Of a stretch of DNA of 8,852 bases, positions 5,087-8,852 are shown in pieces. Source of the DNA: an uncultured Phenylobacterium sp. (GTDB taxonomy: Bacteria; Pseudomonadota; Alphaproteobacteria; Caulobacterales; Caulobacteraceae). Each line of letters starts with the position of its first letter. The stretch's first letter is position 1. Both the position numbers and the translations under genes were made by a program. The notes beneath the pieces were generated by a model. It did not search any database. It saw nothing but the letters and a program-made list of their open reading frames with translations, and was not told the DNA's origin. The DNA lies in assembly GCA_945952175.1 (NCBI GenBank), contig CAMFHW010000142.1, positions 1 through 8,852 of the forward strand, read 5' to 3'.

Positions 5087-6240
5087 CTCAGCGCCCGCTG
5101 GCCGACGATCTTCAGGCCGTAGCCGCCGGACCCCGGCAGCACAGTCGAGGAATTGCTCAGCAACACCATGTCGCGCACGCCGAGGTCGATCAGGATCTGG
5201 GCCCCGACGCCATAGTCGCGCAGCACGTTCGCGCCATGGTCGACGTCGCCGTCCGAGCCATAGCGCTCCGACAGCCAGGCCGGGTTGGAATCGCGGATGA
5301 ACACGGCCACGCCCGCGCCCTCATAGTCGGCGATCGCGTTCAGCGCCTTGGGCACATAGTCCTGGCGCGACTCCACGTGGCCCAGCATGTCGGCCGCCAT
5401 GTCGACGCGGTGCATGCGCACCAGGGTCGGCTTGTCGGCCTCGATCTTGCCCTTGGTCAGCACCACATGCTCGGTGCGGTCGATAATGTTGCGATAGATG
5501 ACCATCCGGAACCGGCCGCCATGGGCGCTGTCGAACGGCCGCTCCAGCACGCGCTCCACCTGCCGCTCGGTGCGGCGGCGATAGGCGATCAGGTCGGCGA
5601 TGGTGCCGATCTTCAGGCCGTGCAACTGGGCGAAGCTGATCAGGTCGGGCAGACGCGCCATCGACCCGTCGTCCTTCATGATCTCGCAGATCACGCCTGC
5701 CGGGTTCAGGCCGGCCATGCGGCTGATGTCGACCGCCGCCTCGGTGTGGCCGGCGCGGACCAGCACGCCGCCGTCGCGGGCGACCAGCGGGAAGACATGG
5801 CCGGGCGAGACGATGTCGTCGGGGCCCTTGGTCGGGTCGACGGCCACCGCGACCGTATGGGCGCGGTCGTGGGCCGAGATGCCGGTGGTCACGCCTTCCT
5901 TGGCCTCGATCGACACGGTGAAGGCCGTGCCCATGCCCTCGCGGTTCTCGGCGGCCATCGGCGGCAGGCGCAGCTGGCGCGCGCGCTCGGCGGTGATCGA
6001 CAGGCAGATCAGGCCGCGGGCGAACCGCGCCATGAAGTTGATCTGGTCCGGCGTGGCGAACTGGGCGGGGATGATGACATCGCCCTCGTTCTCCCGGTCC
6101 TCGGCGTCGACCAGGATGTAGGGACGGCCGTTGCGCGCATCCTCGATGATGTCTTCGATCGGGCTGATCGCGCTCTCATGGGCGGCTTCGTTCACGGCTT
6201 CGCCCTCCTTGCCGGATTGGACCAGATAGGGACGCTTCAT
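5083..6240 (-). CDS. ribB: RibB: 3,4-dihydroxy-2-butanone-4-phosphate synthase with a degenerate GTP cyclohydrolase II-like C-terminus
   Basis: The N-terminal domain (about residues 25-230) makes 3,4-dihydroxy-2-butanone 4-phosphate from ribulose 5-phosphate for riboflavin synthesis. Its hallmarks are intact: DAEDRENEGD (45-54), SITAERARQL (81-90), GISAHDRAHTV (120-130), SPGHVFPLVARDGG (145-158), RAGHTEAAVDISR (162-174) and GVICEIM (182-188). The C-terminal part (about 232-385) aligns with GTP cyclohydrolase II through its ends (FRMVIYRN, VLRDYGVGAQIL, GYGLKIV). It lacks the three zinc-binding cysteines of the SEC...CDC segment and the GRGIGL motif, so it should not be a cyclohydrolase. Such RibB hybrids (sometimes called RibBX) are known in Proteobacteria. 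The ATG at 6240 overlaps the previous stop as ATGA. A GTG at 6195, after a perfect AAGGAGG, is an equally credible start (370 instead of 385 residues). Confidence 0.93.
   Translation of the reverse strand: MKRPYLVQSGKEGEAVNEAAHESAISPIEDIIEDARNGRPYILVDAEDRENEGDVIIPAQFATPDQINFMARFARGLICLSITAERARQLRLPPMAAENREGMGTAFTVSIEAKEGVTTGISAHDRAHTVAVAVDPTKGPDDIVSPGHVFPLVARDGGVLVRAGHTEAAVDISRMAGLNPAGVICEIMKDDGSMARLPDLISFAQLHGLKIGTIADLIAYRRRTERQVERVLERPFDSAHGGRFRMVIYRNIIDRTEHVVLTKGKIEADKPTLVRMHRVDMAADMLGHVESRQDYVPKALNAIADYEGAGVAVFIRDSNPAWLSERYGSDGDVDHGANVLRDYGVGAQILIDLGVRDMVLLSNSSTVLPGSGGYGLKIVGQRALS
6204..6210 (-). promoter_or_regulatory. Strong ribosome-binding site for an alternative GTG start of ribB
   Basis: On the minus strand AAGGAGG, a full match to the anti-Shine-Dalgarno core, lies 8 bases before an in-frame GTG at 6195-6193. 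The protein from this GTG begins VNEAAHESAISPIEDIIEDA, which fits the short N-termini usual for RibB better than the ATG form with its 15 extra residues. The upstream ATG at 6240 has only AAGG nearby but benefits from ATGA coupling. Both may be used. Confidence 0.5.
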
Positions 6241-6812
6241 CGACCAGCCTTCATCTTGGCGAACTCCAGCACCTGCTCGCCCACCGTGGTGAGCTGCCAG
6301 CCGTCCTTCGGATCCTTGCACGACCCGTCGGCCTCGAACGAGCCGGAGGTCGCGTTCAGGGCCGCGCCGAACGGCGTCGGCCAGCCCCGCATCGCATGTA
6401 TGATCGATCGCACCGCCGTCAACGTCGTTCCGGCGGCCTGCCAGCCCTCGGCGGTGACCACGACGCCCACGGCGCGGCCGGTGAAATAGGGCCGCGCGTC
6501 GTCGCGCAGCAGCTCCAGCGTGTCGAGCGTGTTCTTCATCACCCCCGACAGCGAGCCGTGATAGCCGGGCGTGGCGACGATGATCCCGTCGGCCTCGCGC
6601 ACCGCCTCGATCAACACCTTCTGGTCGGCGTTCGGACCGCCGGGCCCGGGGTTGAACAGCGGCAGCCCCGCCAGGAACTCCCCGCCGAGCAGGCGCGTGC
6701 GGCCGCCCCCGGCCTCCACCGCCTTGAGCGCGATGGCCAGCGCCTTCTCGGTCGAAGAGCTCGCGCGGACGGTGCCGCCCAAACCCAGGATCAACGGTCC
6801 GTCCGAATTCAT
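6237..6812 (-). CDS. NAD(P)H-dependent FMN reductase, flavodoxin-like fold
   Basis: The 191-residue protein is a member of the NADPH-dependent FMN reductase family (flavodoxin-like fold; relatives include SsuE and MsuE). The FMN phosphate loop is GGTVRASSSTEKAL at residues 12-25, and the isoalloxazine-binding segment is TPGYHGSLSGVMKNTLD at 81-97. GRAVGVVVTAEGWQAAGTT (112-130) is the next core strand and loop. It would use NAD(P)H to reduce FMN or an FMN-dependent substrate in the cytosol, possibly supplying reduced flavin to a monooxygenase; no such partner lies in the window. It starts by an ATGA overlap with the acyl-CoA synthetase stop (6812-6809) and ends by an ATGA overlap with ribB (6240-6237), placing it in the middle of a three-gene coupled operon. 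Being next to a riboflavin gene fits a flavin role. Exact substrate unknown. Confidence 0.9.
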   Translation of the reverse strand: MNSDGPLILGLGGTVRASSSTEKALAIALKAVEAGGGRTRLLGGEFLAGLPLFNPGPGGPNADQKVLIEAVREADGIIVATPGYHGSLSGVMKNTLDTLELLRDDARPYFTGRAVGVVVTAEGWQAAGTTLTAVRSIIHAMRGWPTPFGAALNATSGSFEADGSCKDPKDGWQLTTVGEQVLEFAKMKAGR

Positions 6813-8581
6813 GCCGCCCCCTCGAACACCTTCTTCAGTTCCGTCTTCAGGATCTTGCCGTTCGCGTTGCGCGGCAGGGTCTCCGGCCAGAACTCGACCT
6901 TCACCGGGACCTTGAACGCCGCGAGCTTGCCCCGCACCCAGTCGCGCAGCGCCTGCTCGGTCGCCTCCGCGCCCGGCTTCAGATGCACCACCGCGCCGGG
7001 CTCCTCGCCCAACGTCTTGTGCGGGATGCCGACGATCGCCGCGTCCATCACCGCCGGGTGCTCATAGAGGACGTTCTCGACCTCCACGCAGTAGATGTTC
7101 TCGCCGCCGCGGATCAGCATGTCCTTGGCCCGGTCGATAATGAACAGGAAGCCTTCCTCGTCGACTCGCGCCAGGTCGCCGGTGCGCAGCCAGCCGTCGA
7201 CGAACGTCTCGGCCGTGGCTTCCGGCTTGTTCCAGTAGCCCTTCACCACCTGCGGGCCCTTGACCCACAGCTCGCCGACCGCATTGACCGCCAGCACGGT
7301 CTTGCCGTCCGCCGGATCGCGGATCTGCATCTCGCCCACCGGCGCCGCGGGGCCGGCCGAGTCGGGGCGGCCCTCATAGTCCTTGCCCGAGTGGCCGGTG
7401 AAGGTGGCGGTGGTCTCGGTCATGCCCCAGCCGTTGCCGGGCGCCGAGCCGGGAAACACCTCGACGATCTTGCGCACCAGCTCCGGCGCCGAGGGTGCGC
7501 CGCCATAGGCCACGGCGACCAGCGAGGAGAGGTCGTACTTGGATCGCGCCGGATGCTCGATCAGCTGCCAGGCGATGGTCGGCACGCCGCCGGTCGAGGA
7601 GACCTTCTCCCGCTCGATCAGTTGCATGGCCTGTTCCGGCTCCCAGCGGCGCATGATCACGATCTTGCCGCCGGAATTCATGGTCGGCCCGAGATTGGCC
7701 GACAGCCCGGTGGCGTGGAACATCGGCACCACCAGCAGGCCCACGCGGGGCGGCAGCTTGTGCGGGTCGCTCTCCGGGAGCGGCAGGCCGGCGCGCAGGG
7801 CGCCGCGCGCCACGCCGATGCCACCCGCCATCACGTTGGAGGTCATGTTGCGGTGGGTGCCGAGCGCGCCCTTCGGCCGGCCCGTCGTGCCGGAGGTGTA
7901 GAGGATGGTGGCGTCGTCGTCGGGCTCGATCGCCACGTCCGGGACTGCCGCCTTCGGCAGCTTGCCCCAGTCGTTGACCCGGCCGATCACGTCTTCCAGG
8001 CGGGCGACCTTGGCGTTGGGGACCTCGCCCGCCAGACGGGTCACATAGACCTTCTCCAGGTCCGGCAGGTTGGGCAGGGATTCCACGATCCGCCCCAGCC
8101 GCTCGTCGTCGACGATCGCGACCTTGGTTCCGGAATCGGCCAGGCCGTATTCCAGCTCAGGCCCGGTCCACCAGGCGTTCAGCGGGGTGACGATCGCGCC
8201 GCAGAGGATGCCCGCCCAGAACGCCACCGGCCATTCCGGCAGGTTGCGCATGATCACCGCGACCCGGTCGCCCTTCTTCACCCCGTCGGCCCGCAGGCGA
8301 TGGGCGAGCGCGATGGTCGCGCGGCCGAAGCCGTCATAGGTGGCGCGGTCGTCCTCGTAGACCAGGAATTCGCGCTCGGGGAAGGTCTGGCCCGACAGGA
8401 ACATGTCGCGGAGCGTCGCCGGCGCGTGCTTCCAGGTGCGGGTCATGATCCCGCGGATCGGCCGCTCCTCGATCTCGAACCGCGAGCCCGGCTGGGTCAG
8501 CTGGTCGTGCGCCTCGGCGATGGTCATGACCGGCCAGGTCTGGGCGGCGGCGGGCGGTTGCGCGGTCGTGGTCTCGGACAT
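6809..8581 (-). CDS. Acyl-CoA synthetase (class I adenylate-forming enzyme)
   Basis: The 590-residue protein activates a carboxylic acid with ATP and joins it to coenzyme A. The expected core motifs are intact: YTSGTTGRPKG at 228-238 (ATP phosphate loop), YGGAPS at 359-364, GWGMTET at 384-390 (adenine/substrate region), GWLRTGD at 463-469, DRAKDMLIRGGENIYCVEVE at 483-502 (hinge), and NGKILK at 574-579, whose K576 is the catalytic lysine. The length and the MFHATGL and NKPEATAETF segments suit a fatty-acyl or related CoA ligase; chain length or aromatic/steroid preference cannot be read from sequence. No signal peptide is seen. The ATG at 8581 has only a weak ribosome-binding site. It is the first gene of a coupled operon (synthetase, FMN reductase, ribB) and lies just after a terminator-like hairpin. 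Confidence 0.93.
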   Translation of the reverse strand: MSETTTAQPPAAAQTWPVMTIAEAHDQLTQPGSRFEIEERPIRGIMTRTWKHAPATLRDMFLSGQTFPEREFLVYEDDRATYDGFGRATIALAHRLRADGVKKGDRVAVIMRNLPEWPVAFWAGILCGAIVTPLNAWWTGPELEYGLADSGTKVAIVDDERLGRIVESLPNLPDLEKVYVTRLAGEVPNAKVARLEDVIGRVNDWGKLPKAAVPDVAIEPDDDATILYTSGTTGRPKGALGTHRNMTSNVMAGGIGVARGALRAGLPLPESDPHKLPPRVGLLVVPMFHATGLSANLGPTMNSGGKIVIMRRWEPEQAMQLIEREKVSSTGGVPTIAWQLIEHPARSKYDLSSLVAVAYGGAPSAPELVRKIVEVFPGSAPGNGWGMTETTATFTGHSGKDYEGRPDSAGPAAPVGEMQIRDPADGKTVLAVNAVGELWVKGPQVVKGYWNKPEATAETFVDGWLRTGDLARVDEEGFLFIIDRAKDMLIRGGENIYCVEVENVLYEHPAVMDAAIVGIPHKTLGEEPGAVVHLKPGAEATEQALRDWVRGKLAAFKVPVKVEFWPETLPRNANGKILKTELKKVFEGAA

Positions 8582-8594
8582 CTCAAATCTCGAA

Positions 8595-8604
8595 ATTGAT
8601 CAAT
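8595..8604. promoter_or_regulatory. Palindrome ATTGATCAAT just upstream of the acyl-CoA synthetase
   Basis: This perfect 10-bp AT-rich palindrome lies 14 bases before the acyl-CoA synthetase ATG, inside a 42-bp gap between the gene and the terminator-like hairpin. A TTGACG (minus strand, 8612-8607) lies just upstream and resembles a -35 box. The palindrome is a reasonable operator candidate, but no complete promoter could be assigned. Confidence 0.3.
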
Positions 8605-8623
8605 GGCGTCAAAAATGAAGAGA

Positions 8624-8645
8624 GGCGGCGCCCGAAGGCGCCGCC
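8624..8645 (-). terminator. cUUCGg-capped stem-loop, probable intrinsic terminator
   Basis: A perfect 9-bp GC stem (8624-8632 with 8637-8645) surrounds a loop that reads TTCG on the minus strand, closed by C-G: the extra-stable cUUCGg tetraloop. On the minus strand it is followed by TCTCTTCATTTTTG, an interrupted T-tract. It lies after the stop of the minus-strand gene at 8696 and before the acyl-CoA synthetase, as expected for the end of the upstream transcript. Confidence 0.7.
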
Positions 8646-8656
8646 CCACATAATCG

Positions 8657-8680
8657 CCCCTTCCCCGCCAGGGGAAGGGG
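8657..8680. repeat. 10-bp CCCCTTCCCC/GGGGAAGGGG stem-loop
   Basis: CCCCTTCCCC at 8657-8666 is the exact reverse complement of GGGGAAGGGG at 8671-8680, with loop GCCA on the plus strand. It lies between the stop of the upstream minus-strand gene and the TTCG hairpin, so two stem-loops stand in tandem. Similar CCCCTTCCCC palindromes are, from memory, common between genes in Caulobacterales-like genomes, so it is probably a dispersed repeat that also serves 3'-end formation. Confidence 0.6.
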
Positions 8681-8695
8681 ATAGAGCGCTAAAGG

Positions 8696-8852
8696 TCAGA
8701 CCTCTTCCTTCTCGCGGCGGCGCAGCCCCATCTTGGCGTACTCCTCCTTCATGGCCGCGAGTTCGGTGGCGTACTTTTCCTGGGCCGCCTCGCGCAGCTT
8801 CGGGATGTGGTAGCCGGGGAACAGGTCGTTGTCGGGCCGGTAGTCCTTCAGC
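8696..8852 (-). CDS. C-terminal fragment of an unidentified protein (runs off the window)
   Basis: Fifty-one codons plus a TGA stop are visible on the minus strand; the start lies outside the window. The tail reads LKDYRPDNDLFPGYHIPKLR, then a long charged helix (EAAQEKYATELAAMKEEYAK) and MGLRRREKEEV. Codon third positions are G/C-rich as in the neighbours, and good terminator-like hairpins follow, so it is a real gene end. I cannot name the family from this tail. It may belong with the acyl-CoA synthetase, since both read in the same direction about 115 bases apart, but the hairpins between them suggest separate transcripts. Confidence 0.75.
   Translation of the reverse strand, partial: LKDYRPDNDLFPGYHIPKLREAAQEKYATELAAMKEEYAKMGLRRREKEEV

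Noticed and set aside
5236..6489. 417-codon open frame on the plus strand opposite ribB
   Set aside because: It is an antisense shadow of ribB and the FMN reductase, with low-complexity composition and no recognisable domain.
6983..8599. 538-codon open frame on the plus strand opposite the acyl-CoA synthetase
   Set aside because: The minus-strand product has every motif of the adenylate-forming family. The plus-strand product is a His/Arg/Gly/Val-rich antisense shadow, common in GC-rich genes.
8582..8612. TTGACG-N17-GATTTG as a standard promoter for the acyl-CoA synthetase operon
   Set aside because: The -10 part is poor and lies against the ATG, so transcription would start inside the coding region. 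It was kept only as a note beside the palindrome.

Overview
The window is a GC-rich, gene-dense stretch of what looks like an alphaproteobacterial chromosome. The best taxonomic marker is a full-length TrcR/DUF1013 protein, a family confined to Alphaproteobacteria. The overall style (GC-rich third positions, very short gaps, ATGA-coupled genes, DUF465 beside UbiX) suggests Caulobacterales such as Phenylobacterium or Caulobacter, but that is an inference. I see no transposase, phage gene, CRISPR array, rRNA or tRNA. This is ordinary core or near-core sequence, not an island.

Layout. 1-147 has no gene; it holds a palindrome and a large stem-loop resembling a dispersed intergenic repeat or terminator. 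148-1193 (minus) is ubiX, started by TTG, then a TIGR02444/DUF2390 gene overlapping it by one base. 1325-1498 (plus) is a small DUF465 coiled-coil protein. 1549-2235 (minus) is trcR. 2412-2891 (plus) is a BON-domain protein. trcR and the BON gene diverge from a 176-bp region that carries a symmetric GGAAC-N17-GTTCC element and a GAAA-capped leader hairpin. 2892-3352 is the only long weakly coding stretch; it contains a possible small membrane protein on the minus strand and several GC-rich stem-loops. 3353-5086 (plus) holds two hypothetical genes and a zinc-free medium-chain reductase. 5083-8581 (minus) is a tightly coupled operon: acyl-CoA synthetase, NAD(P)H-dependent FMN reductase, then a RibB protein with a degenerate GTP-cyclohydrolase-II-like tail. 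8582-8695 holds two strong stem-loops, and 8696-8852 is the C-terminal end of an unidentified minus-strand gene.

How the genes fit together. Flavin chemistry recurs: UbiX makes prenyl-FMN for UbiD-type decarboxylases, the flavodoxin-like reductase uses or reduces FMN, and RibB supplies the four-carbon precursor of riboflavin. Only the last two share an operon, with an acyl-CoA synthetase ahead of them. TrcR and the BON protein are a divergent pair that may share a stress-sigma-type promoter element.

I did not find a convincing new multi-gene system. The most worthwhile leads are the symmetric GGAAC element, the RibB protein whose second domain has lost its zinc and catalytic segments, the single CTAG that supplies both stop codons of two convergent genes, and the intergenic stem-loops.
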